Counted from the first letter of the stretch, positions 15,926-24,660 are shown. The stretch is DNA of 29,795 bases from JBNKLG01 sp050292235 (GCA_050292235.1 JBNKLG010000028.1:1-29795); one strand, 5' to 3'. The notes: a model not told the origin generated them from the sequence alone. Translations and numbers: made by a program.

Positions 15926-15954
15926 ATGATAGGGTCCTTAATCCGGCCTATAAC
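15926..15954 (+). promoter_or_regulatory. Candidate DAHP synthase promoter giving a leaderless start
   Basis: -35 ATGATA (15926-15931), 17-bp spacer, -10 TATAAC (15949-15954); the start point would fall at about the ATG at 15961, which has no ribosome site. An alternative -10 TATACT lies at 15902-15907. A weak call, based on hexamer match only. Confidence 0.33.
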
Positions 15955-15960
15955 CTGAAC

Positions 15961-17031
15961 ATGACCAAACACGAGACCGACGATCTGCGCATCGTTGCCA
16001 TCCACGAGGTGGCTCCCCCCGATGCGCTACATGCCCAGCACCCCATCAGTGACGCAGCCTCTGGCGTTGTCTTCGAGACCCGTCAGGCCATTCATCGCAT
16101 TCTTCAGGAGGAGGATGACCGCCTCCTGGTCATCATCGGCCCCTGTTCGGTCCACGATCCCAAAGCCGCCCTGGAATACGCCGAGCGCTTGCTCAAGGCC
16201 CGTGCTGAGCTGGCGCAGGAGCTGCTCATCGTGATGCGGGTCTATTTTGAAAAACCCCGCACCACCGTGGGCTGGAAGGGATTGATCAACGATCCCGATC
16301 TGGACGAGAGCTTCCACATCAACAAGGGGTTAAGTACGGCGCGGGAACTCCTGTTAACCATCAACAACATGGGTATGCCTGCCGCCACCGAATATCTGGA
16401 TCTGATCAGCCCCCAGTATGTGGCCGATCTCATCAGCTGGGGTGCCATCGGCGCCCGCACCACCGAGAGCCAGGGTCATCGCGAACTGGCCTCCGGTCTC
16501 TCCTGCCCTGTGGGCTTCAAAAACGGGACTGACGGCACCCTGAGCATCGCAGTGGATGCCATCTGCGCCGCCAGCAAACCCCACCATTTCATGTCCCTGA
16601 CCAAGGCCGGACACTCCGCCATTTTCTCCACCAGCGGCAACCCGGATACCCACATCATTCTGCGGGGCGGCACCCGGCCCAACTACGACGCCGACAGCGT
16701 CGAAAACGCTGCTCAGGCCCTGACCAAGGCAGGACTACCCGAGCAGATGATGATTGACCTCAGCCATGCCAACAGCCAGAAGCAGTTCAAAAAGCAACTG
16801 GAGGTTGGTGCCGATATCGCCCGCCAATTAAGCCAGGGCGAACAGCGCATCATGGGGGTCATGATCGAAAGCAATCTGGAAGAAGGGCGACAGAATCTGG
16901 TGATCGGCCAGCCTCTCAGCTACGGTCAAAGTATCACGGATGCCTGCCTGGGCTGGGATGACAGCCTGGCGCTGATACAGCAGTTGGCTGCAGCGGTCAA
17001 GGCCCGTCGTAACACAAGCCCAGCCGCATAA
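15961..17031 (+). CDS. aroG: 3-deoxy-7-phosphoheptulonate synthase (DAHP synthase, AroF/G/H type)
   Basis: Condenses erythrose-4-phosphate and PEP, the first step of the shikimate pathway. It has 356 residues, typical of the type I-alpha family. Conserved blocks are VIIGPCSVHDPKAALEYA, MRVYFEKPRTTVGWKGLIND, GARTTESQGHRELASGLS, VGFKNGTDG, HIILRGGTRPNYD and DLSHANSQK (metal and substrate ligands in the family). Which aromatic amino acid feeds back on it cannot be told, so the symbol is approximate. The ATG at 15961 has no clear ribosome site. It ends 7 nt from the stop of the facing Sel1 gene. Confidence 0.95.
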   Translation: MTKHETDDLRIVAIHEVAPPDALHAQHPISDAASGVVFETRQAIHRILQEEDDRLLVIIGPCSVHDPKAALEYAERLLKARAELAQELLIVMRVYFEKPRTTVGWKGLINDPDLDESFHINKGLSTARELLLTINNMGMPAATEYLDLISPQYVADLISWGAIGARTTESQGHRELASGLSCPVGFKNGTDGTLSIAVDAICAASKPHHFMSLTKAGHSAIFSTSGNPDTHIILRGGTRPNYDADSVENAAQALTKAGLPEQMMIDLSHANSQKQFKKQLEVGADIARQLSQGEQRIMGVMIESNLEEGRQNLVIGQPLSYGQSITDACLGWDDSLALIQQLAAAVKARRNTSPAA

Positions 17032-17038
17032 TCTACGC

Positions 17039-17485
17039 TCAACCCATCTCGTCAAAGCCCGCCAGGCGATACCAATGGCGGGCCGCTTCGGGGTCCTTCT
17101 CCACCCCCCGGCCCTCTTCATAAAGCATGGCCAGGGTGGTCTGAGAACCCACCAGCCCCTGCTCCGCCGCCTGTTTGAACCAGACCACAGCCTCGGCAGG
17201 GTTCTTCTCCACGCATTCGCCTTCCAGATACATAAACCCCAGACCATGCTGGGCCAGGTCATACGCTGCCTCAGCCGCCGCCTTCATGTATTTAAAGGCC
17301 TGCGGCTCATTGGCAACCATCCCCAGGCCGTTCTGCATCATGATGGCCATACGGTATTGGGCGCGGGGGTCCCCCAAATCGGCCAAGGGAGATAACAGCT
17401 GGGCCGAGCGGGAAAAGTGTTTGGCTTCAAAAGCGGCAATGCCGCTGCTGAGATCCATCTCCTGGTTAGAGGTCAGTTCAATCAT
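17039..17485 (-). CDS. Sel1-repeat protein
   Basis: A 148-residue soluble protein made mostly of Sel1-like (TPR-related) repeats: AQYRMAIMMQNGLGMVANEPQAF, AQHGLGFMYLEGECVEKNPAEAV, and SQTTLAMLYEEGRGVEKDPEAARHW. These alpha-helical repeats usually mediate protein-protein contacts; no enzymatic domain or signal peptide is seen. It is downstream of the phosphatase gene on the same strand with a 69-nt gap. The partner is unknown. Confidence 0.9.
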   Translation of the reverse strand: MIELTSNQEMDLSSGIAAFEAKHFSRSAQLLSPLADLGDPRAQYRMAIMMQNGLGMVANEPQAFKYMKAAAEAAYDLAQHGLGFMYLEGECVEKNPAEAVVWFKQAAEQGLVGSQTTLAMLYEEGRGVEKDPEAARHWYRLAGFDEMG

Positions 17486-17554
17486 GGTCTGTTTTCACAT
17501 TTTGAAATAGGGGCATCTTATCTCAATTATTCGTCCGCAATGTCCTGAAGGATA

Positions 17555-18334
17555 TCAGGTTACTAACTGAGCCCACTGCACCAGTAAATCACCGTTGGCC
17601 GCCGCCACCGCCCGCTGTACCCCAAGGGTCAGGCAATCAGCATCCGGTTCAACCAGGGCGCCACCAGCCTCCTGAAAAATGAGGCGACCTGCCGCGTAAT
17701 CCCACAGTTTTTGCCCCCCGTGCAGGTAGAGCTGGGCCCGATCCGCCGCCAACCAGCACCACTCCAGAGCCACTGACCCCAGATTGCGCTGTGATTGAAA
17801 ACGCCGCTCTCTCACCAAGTGACAGGCCAGGTCGGGATCCAGGCGCTTGTAGTCCACCACCGCAATACAATCACAAAGCGCCTGGTTCTGATCAGAGGGC
17901 AAACGTAACGGCAGGCCATTCAGCCAGGCACCCTGCCCCGCTTCAGCCCAAAAGCATTCATCGCGGTAGGGATCATAGACCATACCGAAATGTATCCTGC
18001 CACTGATTACCAGAGCCAAAGAGATGGAAAAGAAAGGCAGTCCATGCGCATAGTTGGTGGTGCCATCCAGAGGATCCAGGACCCAAAAGATGGGCTCGTT
18101 GTTCAGGACCTGAGCCTGGGCCTCCGCCGTCATCTCTTCGCCCAACAGTGCCCAGTCCGGCCAATGGCGGCCTAAAGCCTGCTTAAGCCTAGCCTGGGTC
18201 TGGATATCCGCCTCCGTCACCAGACTGCCATCGGACTTTTTCCGGCCAGATGCTTTGCAGAAGCGGGAAAGAATCTCTTCCCGACCCACCTGCTGCAGCA
18301 TCTTTTTCAGTAACACATGATCAAGTTTCAGCAT
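17555..18334 (-). CDS. Inositol monophosphatase family protein
   Basis: A Mg-dependent phosphatase of the IMPase/CysQ/HisN superfamily, 259 residues. Metal and catalytic motifs are LLGEEM, DPLDGTTNYAHGLPF (with the D-x-x-D-G-T core) and the C-terminal LWDYAAGRLIFQEAGG. The substrate (inositol phosphate, PAP or histidinol phosphate) cannot be assigned from sequence alone. ATG at 18334 is preferred; ATG at 18358 would overlap the divergent transglycosylase gene, and the family usually starts close to this helix. The two divergent starts are only about 10-22 nt apart. Confidence 0.92.
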   Translation of the reverse strand: MLKLDHVLLKKMLQQVGREEILSRFCKASGRKKSDGSLVTEADIQTQARLKQALGRHWPDWALLGEEMTAEAQAQVLNNEPIFWVLDPLDGTTNYAHGLPFFSISLALVISGRIHFGMVYDPYRDECFWAEAGQGAWLNGLPLRLPSDQNQALCDCIAVVDYKRLDPDLACHLVRERRFQSQRNLGSVALEWCWLAADRAQLYLHGGQKLWDYAAGRLIFQEAGGALVEPDADCLTLGVQRAVAAANGDLLVQWAQLVT

Positions 18335-18344
18335 AAGACCTGTT

Positions 18345-20372
18345 ATGCTATCAACCATGCAACAGGATCTGCCATCACAACCCCGTTTCAGCGGCCTCTT
18401 GGCCGTGTTTTTTATTCTGGCCTTTGCCCTGCCCTCAGCAGCGCTCGCCAGTCTGGCCGAGCAGCGCAAGACCTTTGTCGAGGCCGAAAAGGCCCTGCGC
18501 TCCGGCCCTGGCCCGGAGTATCAATCCCTTAAAGCCAGGTTAGGCAATTATCCCCTGGTGGCCTACCTGGAATTTGAGGAGGCCCGTCTGGGCAGCATCC
18601 AGACCTTTGAGGACTATCTGAACAAGTACCCCACCAGCCTCAAGGCCAAGGATCTGCGCAGAATCTGGCTGAAACGATGGGCAAACAAAAAGGAGTGGCG
18701 CAACTTTCTTCGCTACTACCGAGAGGACCAGGCCACCCAAACGGTCCAATGTCTCCACCTTCAAGCCCTGATCGCTACTGGCAGCAAAAGCCACGCCTAT
18801 CAACTGGCACCAAAGGTCTGGGCCTATGGCGGCTCTCTACCCGATGCCTGCGATGCGCCTTTTAAACGGATGATCAAAGACGGCAAGCTCACACCAGAGA
18901 TGGTCTGGGCACGCATGGACCGGTTACGGGACAAGCCATCGAAAGAGAACATCCGCCTCATGACTTACCTCAAAAAGCTGCTGCCGAAGTCCGAATATGG
19001 CCACCACAATCTTTGGATGCTGAGCCTGAAAAGGCCCGATAAGGTTTTTTCCAGCAGCCTTCTCAAACAAAGCCACGTCTCCCGTGGCGATCTGGTGGCG
19101 CATAGTCTTGGCAAGCTGGCCTGGCGAAACCCCAGTGCTGCCCTAACGGCCTGGGGCAAGACCAAGGCCTGGATGAATCCCGCCCAGCTCAAGCGAGTCG
19201 AATATAGCCTGGGCAGGGTCCTGTCCAGAAAAAATCACGCAGGGGCCACCCGTTTTTTTGACAGTATCCAGCACTGTGAGCAACACAGTGAACTCTGTGA
19301 GCTGATGATCAATCAGGCGGCCCGCCGGCAAAACTGGCGCAAACTGCTAACCTGGGTCAACCGCATGCCTCAAAGCCAGCAGGAGGATGAAGAGATCGGT
19401 TACTGGAAAGGTCGCGCCCTGGAAGCCCTGGGCCAAAAAACGGCCGCCATGGTTCAGTTTCGCAAGGTGGCGCAGGATCGCAGCTATGCCGGTTTTATGG
19501 CCGCTGACCGCGCCAATGTTCTCTATCGTCTGGCCCATCGCCCGGTATCGGCCGCCGATGTACGCCTGGCCGCCTCCACGCCCAGTATGCAATATGCCCG
19601 TGAGCTCTATTTTCTCGGGCGTCCCGACGAATCGGCCCGTGAAATCAGCTGGACCGGCAGAACGGCCCCCAACGACGCCATCAAACGGGGCGCCGCCAGT
19701 ATGGTCAAGCAATGGGGATGGACCAACCGTGCTATCCACGCTCTCCTGCGCAGCCACTATTGGGATGATCTCGAGATTCGCTTTCCCCTGGATTACCGTC
19801 AGCATGTCATGGAAGAGGCCAGGAAGAACGACATCGACCCGGCCTGGATCTTTGCCATCCTGCGCCAGGAGAGCATGTTCAATAAAGACGCCCGCTCACC
19901 GGTCGGGGCTCTGGGTCTGATGCAGCTCATGCCGGCCACGGCACGCGTCGTGGCACGCAAACTGGGCATGAAAAAACCCTCCACTACCGACATCCTGCAA
20001 CCCGGCATCAACATTCGCCTGGGCAGCCATTACCTCAAAATGCTCTCCGACCAGTTCCACGGCCAACAGGCCTTGGCCATTCCCAGCTATAACGCCGGAC
20101 CGAGCCGCACCCAGGCCTGGATGCGCCACTCCGCTCCCATCGATGTCTGGATCGAAAATATCCCCTTTGACGAGACCCGTCTCTACGTCAAACGCGTTTT
20201 GAGCTATTGGATACTCTATGACTACCGCCTTGGCAACAAAAACCCCAAACGTCTGAGGGATCGTATTCCAGCCTATGTGAGCCCCGCTTTGATCGGCAAA
20301 ACCTCCCCAAAAGCCGCCAGTAAATCCAGCAAAAAAAAAAGTAAGGGCATTAATCCCATTTTGCAATTTTGA
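18345..20372 (+). CDS. slt: Soluble lytic murein transglycosylase (Slt70 family)
   Basis: A periplasmic enzyme that cleaves peptidoglycan between MurNAc and GlcNAc, forming 1,6-anhydroMurNAc. It has 675 residues from ATG 18345 (671 from ATG 18357; either is possible). A signal peptide (GLLAVFFILAFALPSAALA) is followed by a long alpha-helical superhelix (about 40-460) and the C-terminal SLT domain. The catalytic glutamate is E509 in ILRQESMFNKDARSPVGALG, followed by GLMQLMPATA and IPSYNAGPSR. The tail is Lys/Ser-rich and encoded partly by a run of ten A (20331-20340), a site prone to slippage that would change only the last few residues. Confidence 0.95.
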   Translation: MLSTMQQDLPSQPRFSGLLAVFFILAFALPSAALASLAEQRKTFVEAEKALRSGPGPEYQSLKARLGNYPLVAYLEFEEARLGSIQTFEDYLNKYPTSLKAKDLRRIWLKRWANKKEWRNFLRYYREDQATQTVQCLHLQALIATGSKSHAYQLAPKVWAYGGSLPDACDAPFKRMIKDGKLTPEMVWARMDRLRDKPSKENIRLMTYLKKLLPKSEYGHHNLWMLSLKRPDKVFSSSLLKQSHVSRGDLVAHSLGKLAWRNPSAALTAWGKTKAWMNPAQLKRVEYSLGRVLSRKNHAGATRFFDSIQHCEQHSELCELMINQAARRQNWRKLLTWVNRMPQSQQEDEEIGYWKGRALEALGQKTAAMVQFRKVAQDRSYAGFMAADRANVLYRLAHRPVSAADVRLAASTPSMQYARELYFLGRPDESAREISWTGRTAPNDAIKRGAASMVKQWGWTNRAIHALLRSHYWDDLEIRFPLDYRQHVMEEARKNDIDPAWIFAILRQESMFNKDARSPVGALGLMQLMPATARVVARKLGMKKPSTTDILQPGINIRLGSHYLKMLSDQFHGQQALAIPSYNAGPSRTQAWMRHSAPIDVWIENIPFDETRLYVKRVLSYWILYDYRLGNKNPKRLRDRIPAYVSPALIGKTSPKAASKSSKKKSKGINPILQF

Positions 20373-20461
20373 CCGGAATAGCGGACGAACTGCTGTTCTG
20401 ACCTGATCCACCTAGACTCTTGGCACGCAACTGCAGCCCCCCCACAATAAGGAGAAGACCC

Positions 20462-21010
20462 ATGCCGCGACTTACCTCTCTCATCGCCCTGGCGGCGCTG
20501 ATTGCCACCCCCATTGCCCAGGCGTTCGAACTCAGCAGCCAGGATATCCAGGCAGGCCAGCCCATGCCCAAGGCTCAGGAGTACAAGGGCTTCGGCTGTG
20601 ATGGCAGCAACCTCTCGCCCCATCTGGCCTGGCGCAATCCACCAGCTGGTACCAAGAGCTTCGCCATCACCGCCTACGACCCTGATGCCCCAACCGGTAG
20701 TGGCTGGTGGCACTGGGTCAGCTACAACATTCCAGCAAATGTCAGCGAATTGCCTACCGGCGCTGGTGATCCTGCCACCAAGCTCGCACCCTCTGGCATG
20801 GTCCAGCACCGCACCGATTTCGGTGCAGCAGGCTTCGGCGGTGCCTGCCCACCCAAGGGCGATAAGCCACACCGTTATCAGTTCAGGATCTTCGCCCTGG
20901 ACGTGGAGAAGCTGGAGATCCCGCCTGAGGGATCAGCTGCCTTGGTCGGTTTTATGCTTAACGGCCACACACTGGGCGTGGCTGTGTTAGAGGCGCTGTA
21001 TCAGCGCTGA
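20462..21010 (+). CDS. Exported YbhB/YbcL (PEBP-family) protein
   Basis: A 182-residue protein with a clear signal peptide (MPRLTSLIALAALIATPIAQA) and a phosphatidylethanolamine-binding-protein fold: FGCDGSNLSPHLAW, FAITAYDPDAPTGSGWWHW, then GYGG-like FGGACPPKGDKPHRYQF, and a C-terminal LEALYQR. AAGGAGAAG is well placed before the ATG at 20462. Bacterial members are periplasmic and their function is poorly known; a role in binding small phospho-ligands or in kinase or protease modulation is suggested only by the eukaryotic relatives. Confidence 0.93.
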   Translation: MPRLTSLIALAALIATPIAQAFELSSQDIQAGQPMPKAQEYKGFGCDGSNLSPHLAWRNPPAGTKSFAITAYDPDAPTGSGWWHWVSYNIPANVSELPTGAGDPATKLAPSGMVQHRTDFGAAGFGGACPPKGDKPHRYQFRIFALDVEKLEIPPEGSAALVGFMLNGHTLGVAVLEALYQR

Positions 21011-21022
21011 TACCATGCTGTT

Positions 21023-21799
21023 CTAGCGAAAATAACTGCTGGGCGAGGTACCAAACTGGCGTTTGAACATGGTGGCAAAGGCGCTGGGACTGTTATAGCC
21101 AAGGTTGAGCGCCACCTCAATGACCTTGGCACCACCGGCCAGTTGCTCCAGTGCCGCGACAAGACGTGCCTGCTGGCGCCATTGGCCAAAAGTCATCCCG
21201 GTCTGGCGATCGAAACGACGCTGGATGGTCCTGGCATCGACACCGAGCTGCCTGGCCCATTCGCTCAGTGTCCAGTCATTCTCCGGATTGGCCACCAGAT
21301 TTTCGCAAAGACGACGCAGTTGGGGGTCGCTGGGCTGGGGCAGACGCAGTGGCAGACTGGGTAGTGCCGCTATCTCATCGAGGAGCAGGGCCATCAAGCG
21401 GCCATCACGGGCGTGCAGATCATAAGGCTGATCAACCTCGATGGCAGCCAGAATCAACTCCCGCAAGAGGGGAGAAACGCCAACCACGCAACAGTCTGTC
21501 GGCAGATCGCCACAGGCATCGGGGCGAATATACACCGTGCGTACCTTCACCACCCCCACCATACGCAGGCGATGGCGCACCCCAGCGGGCATCCAGAGAC
21601 CACGGCTTGGCGGCACAATCCAGCGACTGTCACCAGTCGCCACCACCATCACCCCCTGCACTGCGTGGATGAGCTGAGAGGTGGGATGACTGTGATTCGG
21701 GACCTGGTAGTCCGAGGGGTAGTCGATGGCCTTACCGGTAACTGCAGTTTTCCCCTGATCCAGATCCTGGGAGGAATTGAAGGGATTATGCCTGTCCAT
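21023..21799 (-). CDS. AraC-family transcriptional regulator (NimR-like)
   Basis: A 258-residue regulator with an N-terminal cupin-type sensor (HSHPTSQLIHAVQGVMVVAT, then IVPPSRGLWMPAGVRHRL) and a C-terminal pair of helix-turn-helices (WTLSEWARQLGVDARTIQRR and VIEVALNLGYNSPSAFATMF). The pattern resembles NimR/YeaM-type repressors of adjacent efflux genes. ATG at 21799 is preferred; GTG at 21871 extends the frame but adds residues that do not look family-like. It is divergent from an MFS exporter and probably controls it; the inducer is unknown. Confidence 0.92.
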   Translation of the reverse strand: MDRHNPFNSSQDLDQGKTAVTGKAIDYPSDYQVPNHSHPTSQLIHAVQGVMVVATGDSRWIVPPSRGLWMPAGVRHRLRMVGVVKVRTVYIRPDACGDLPTDCCVVGVSPLLRELILAAIEVDQPYDLHARDGRLMALLLDEIAALPSLPLRLPQPSDPQLRRLCENLVANPENDWTLSEWARQLGVDARTIQRRFDRQTGMTFGQWRQQARLVAALEQLAGGAKVIEVALNLGYNSPSAFATMFKRQFGTSPSSYFR

Positions 21800-21888
21800 T
21801 TCGCAAAGATGGATGCCTAAACAACGTAAGACGGACAGACATCCTAGCTCTAAACTGGGCACCAGATCCACCCATTGACCAACGTGAC

Positions 21889-23073
21889 ATGAACGAACAA
21901 ACCGGCTTCAGGATATTGGGCGCCATCAGCTTCTCCCATTTTCTCAACGACACCATGCAGTCGCTGATGATCGCCAGCTATCCGCTGTTCAAGAGCGGTC
22001 TGGGCCTGAGCTTCGCCCAGATCGGGCTGATCACCCTGGCCTTTCAGTTCACGGCTTCCCTGTTACAACCCCTGGTCGGCCTCTATACCGACCGTCATCC
22101 CATGCCTTTTTCCCTGGCCCTGGGCATGGGCAGCACCCTGGCAGGTCTGATCCTCCTCTCTCAGGCGGACAGCTTTCCCATGCTGATACTCGGTGCTGCC
22201 CTGGTCGGCACTGGCTCCTCAGTGTTTCACCCCGAAGCGTCAAGAGTGGCCCGCATGGCCTCGGGTGGACGCCATGGGTTGGCACAATCCATTTTTCAGG
22301 TTGGTGGCAATGCCGGCCAGGCCTTCGGCCCATTGCTGGCGGCCTGGATCGTACTGCCCCGTGGCCAGGACAGTCTGGCGCTCTTCTCGCTGATTGCCTT
22401 GCTGGCCATGCTGGTGCTGACAGCGGTTGGTTTCTGGTATCGCGACCAACACCGCAGGCCGAAACCCATCACCCAGACCGAAGGTCACTGTCTGCCGCGT
22501 GGTCGGGTCATGGCAACGTTGGGCATACTGCTGGCACTGATGTTCTCAAAATTCTTCTACCTGGCCAGCATCAGCAGTTATCTGATTTTTTATCTGATGG
22601 CACACTACGGAACCGATACGCTCACTGCACAGTATCATCTGTTCTATTTCCTGTTCGCCGTCGCTGCAGGCACGCTGCTGGGTGGACCAATTGGCGACCG
22701 AATCGGACGCAAACAGGTCATCTGGCTCTCCATTCTCGGCGTTGCCCCGTTCACTCTGGCGCTCCCTCACGTCGATCTGTTCACCTCAGCCCTGTTGACG
22801 CTGGTCATCGGTTTCATGCTCGCCTCGGCCTTCCCGGCCATGGTGGTCTATGCCCAGGAGCTGATGCCCGGCAAGATAGGGACGGTATCAGGGTTGTTTT
22901 TCGGCCTCGCCTTTGGGCTGGCGGGCATCGGAGCTGCCCTGATGGGCCAACTGGCTGACCATTGGGGCATCGAAACGGTTTACCGACTCTGTGCCTATCT
23001 GCCACTGATCGGGCTACTGGCCGTATTCCTGCCCAATCTCCATAAACCCAGGCATCAACCAGGAAAAGGCTAG
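21889..23073 (+). CDS. MFS efflux transporter, fosmidomycin-resistance (Fsr) type
   Basis: A 394-residue, twelve-helix major facilitator protein. The start SFSHFLNDTMQSLMIASYPL and the block LVGTGSSVFHPEASRVARMA are typical of the Fsr subfamily. The motif A-like loop after helix 8 is GPIGDRIGRKQVIW. Fsr proteins export fosmidomycin and some other compounds (family knowledge), but the natural substrate is unknown. It is divergent from an AraC-family regulator. Its stop overlaps that of the convergent gene at 23070 by two bases. Confidence 0.92.
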   Translation: MNEQTGFRILGAISFSHFLNDTMQSLMIASYPLFKSGLGLSFAQIGLITLAFQFTASLLQPLVGLYTDRHPMPFSLALGMGSTLAGLILLSQADSFPMLILGAALVGTGSSVFHPEASRVARMASGGRHGLAQSIFQVGGNAGQAFGPLLAAWIVLPRGQDSLALFSLIALLAMLVLTAVGFWYRDQHRRPKPITQTEGHCLPRGRVMATLGILLALMFSKFFYLASISSYLIFYLMAHYGTDTLTAQYHLFYFLFAVAAGTLLGGPIGDRIGRKQVIWLSILGVAPFTLALPHVDLFTSALLTLVIGFMLASAFPAMVVYAQELMPGKIGTVSGLFFGLAFGLAGIGAALMGQLADHWGIETVYRLCAYLPLIGLLAVFLPNLHKPRHQPGKG

Positions 23074-23645
23074 AGCTTTAAAATTGTCCGGACTTTAGTG
23101 ACCAGTAACTGCTCTATACCTAAGCCCTCGGCACTCTCATAGATCACCGATATCACCTCATCAAGACTGGAGCAATCTTCGATATCGCCCATCACAACAT
23201 GACCTATTGGCCCCAACTCTTCCCCTAAAATCTGGGCAATGGCATTCCTTTGTGCCGAAGATATCGCCAGTTTCGGCTTTGTGGCAGAAGCTGAGCGCTC
23301 AGGAACGGCTGGCGAATTTGACCGACTTACTTCAATGTCGGTATTACCAGACAAAATCGCAGCAAAGACCTCCTCGTTAGGAATATCTATTCTTCGAGAG
23401 AAGTTCATACTATGATCGAAGCGGCATCGACCTGTCCGGATGTTAGCAATCAGGGGAATAGCCCTCTCACCAAAACGCAGCCTGCATTGCAAAGCAACAA
23501 GCTGCCCCCTCTCAAGCCCAAACATAGCGGACTGCTGCTCATCGCTAACGACAAAGAACGTTCCTGTTTCCTTAGCCCTTGATAAAGCACGCAGCTCGTC
23601 GACAATCTCGGCTAACGTCAAATATTCAGAATTCATCTGACTCAT
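23070..23645 (-). CDS. DUF4388/DUF8082-like signalling-associated protein
   Basis: A 191-residue soluble protein. The N-terminal half (about 8-80: LTLAEIVDELRALSRAKETG, FFVVSDEQQSAMFGLERGQL, RTGRCRFD) resembles DUF4388/PATAN modules found with two-component and twitching or chemotaxis proteins. The C-terminal part (about 125-190: AQRNAIAQILGEELGPIGH, SLDEVISVIYESAEGL) resembles a small domain (DUF8082 type) that often caps such proteins. A Ser/Pro-rich linker joins them. It follows the DUF3365-HAMP gene by 84 nt on the same strand. Function is unknown and domain names are from memory of family patterns. Confidence 0.72.
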   Translation of the reverse strand: MSQMNSEYLTLAEIVDELRALSRAKETGTFFVVSDEQQSAMFGLERGQLVALQCRLRFGERAIPLIANIRTGRCRFDHSMNFSRRIDIPNEEVFAAILSGNTDIEVSRSNSPAVPERSASATKPKLAISSAQRNAIAQILGEELGPIGHVVMGDIEDCSSLDEVISVIYESAEGLGIEQLLVTKVRTILKL

Positions 23646-23729
23646 ATCAAAATCTGGTCTTTACCTACTTTCGCCTTATTCATCAGAGCTGGCATAAACA
23701 TGTATTTATGCCAAAGCAACATATTCTAA

Positions 23730-24635
23730 TCAACCCTTTTTGTCAGAATTGTTTTTTGCCAGTTGCTTGGCCGCAATATTGATACTCCTGCGCATTAATT
23801 CAAATGCACGTATCAGCGATCCAATCTCATCATTCCTCTCTGAAACAAACGGCTGGTTACTCTGCCCCATACTGACCTTCTTGGCTGCCTCAGTCACTTC
23901 CAACATAGGTCGAATGATATTCCTTACCACCACCCTTCTTAGAATGAGCATCACACCAGCGAACAGCAAGGTCACTATACCTATAAAAATTGCGGAACGC
24001 TTTATCACTGCTGTATTGAGATCGGCAACAGGCACACCGACAAGACTGGCGCCGACAACACTGCCAGGTATCCAGCCAAAACCCGAACTGGACCCATACT
24101 GATCAATAATCTCTTTAGGTGCCACATTGGGATCACCATGGCAGATCAGGCAACTGTTTTTAACCCTGGAGGCCGTAGCGGAAATAAGATATTCACGCCC
24201 ATAAAGACGCCCCATCAACTGAATGCCTTCATCGTTATCGGCATGGCGGAGTGTTTCCAAAACCTCCGCCTCAAGGCCTTCGGGAAGATTCTTCCGATTA
24301 AGTGGATTATCACTCACCATTCGAATCAAATAGGTGGGCTGTAATTTCTTGAAGTGGAAAGCGAACTGCTTTGCCATAACGGTTGAAGAAAGGACCAGCG
24401 GATAGAACTCTCCCTTGGGGAGGAAATGTGGTCGCGTTTGTTCGCGCACGATACCCCGCATGGAACGAACAGCATCGACCAGAAGATTCAGATCCTGACT
24501 GGCCTGACTGTATAACTCATTCTTGGTCAAGAGGTAAATGGCCGGAACAGAGATCAACACACTAACCAGATAAATCAGAAGCAAGGCCTTATGAAAAGAA
24601 CCTAAAACTGATTTCTCTTGAACGCTATCCGCCAC
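23730..24635 (-). CDS. Membrane haem-c sensor protein: DUF3365 (Tll0287-like) plus HAMP, no output domain
   Basis: A 301-residue protein with an N-terminal membrane helix (about 17-36), a periplasmic DUF3365/Tll0287-like domain containing a single c-type haem site C162-x-x-C165-H166 (SCLICHGDP), a second helix (about 213-233) and a cytosolic HAMP domain (NIIRPMLEVTEAAKKVSMGQ ... ERNDEIGSLIRAFELM). It ends soon after HAMP with no kinase, cyclase, GGDEF or methyl-accepting domain. DUF3365 domains sense redox or gas ligands through haem (family inference). GTG at 24635 is preceded by GGAGG with 6-nt spacing. The downstream DUF4388-like gene is the obvious candidate partner. Confidence 0.87.
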   Translation of the reverse strand: MADSVQEKSVLGSFHKALLLIYLVSVLISVPAIYLLTKNELYSQASQDLNLLVDAVRSMRGIVREQTRPHFLPKGEFYPLVLSSTVMAKQFAFHFKKLQPTYLIRMVSDNPLNRKNLPEGLEAEVLETLRHADNDEGIQLMGRLYGREYLISATASRVKNSCLICHGDPNVAPKEIIDQYGSSSGFGWIPGSVVGASLVGVPVADLNTAVIKRSAIFIGIVTLLFAGVMLILRRVVVRNIIRPMLEVTEAAKKVSMGQSNQPFVSERNDEIGSLIRAFELMRRSINIAAKQLAKNNSDKKG

Positions 24636-24654
24636 AGAGTACCTCCATATCTAA

Positions 24655-24660
24655 ATTATA
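24655..24660 (-). promoter_or_regulatory. -10 element of the DUF3365-HAMP gene
   Basis: A perfect TATAAT on the minus strand in AT-rich DNA, 19 nt upstream of the GTG at 24635. No good -35 is seen at 16-18 bp, so it may be activator-dependent or an extended variant. Confidence 0.4.

Noticed and set aside
15926..15958. 10-codon upstream ORF before the DAHP synthase as an attenuator leader peptide
   Set aside because: It has no Phe, Tyr or Trp codons, no ribosome site and no terminator/antiterminator pair behind it.
21800..21871. GTG start at 21871 for the AraC-family gene
   Set aside because: The extra 24 residues are not family-like and would take up most of the divergent promoter region.
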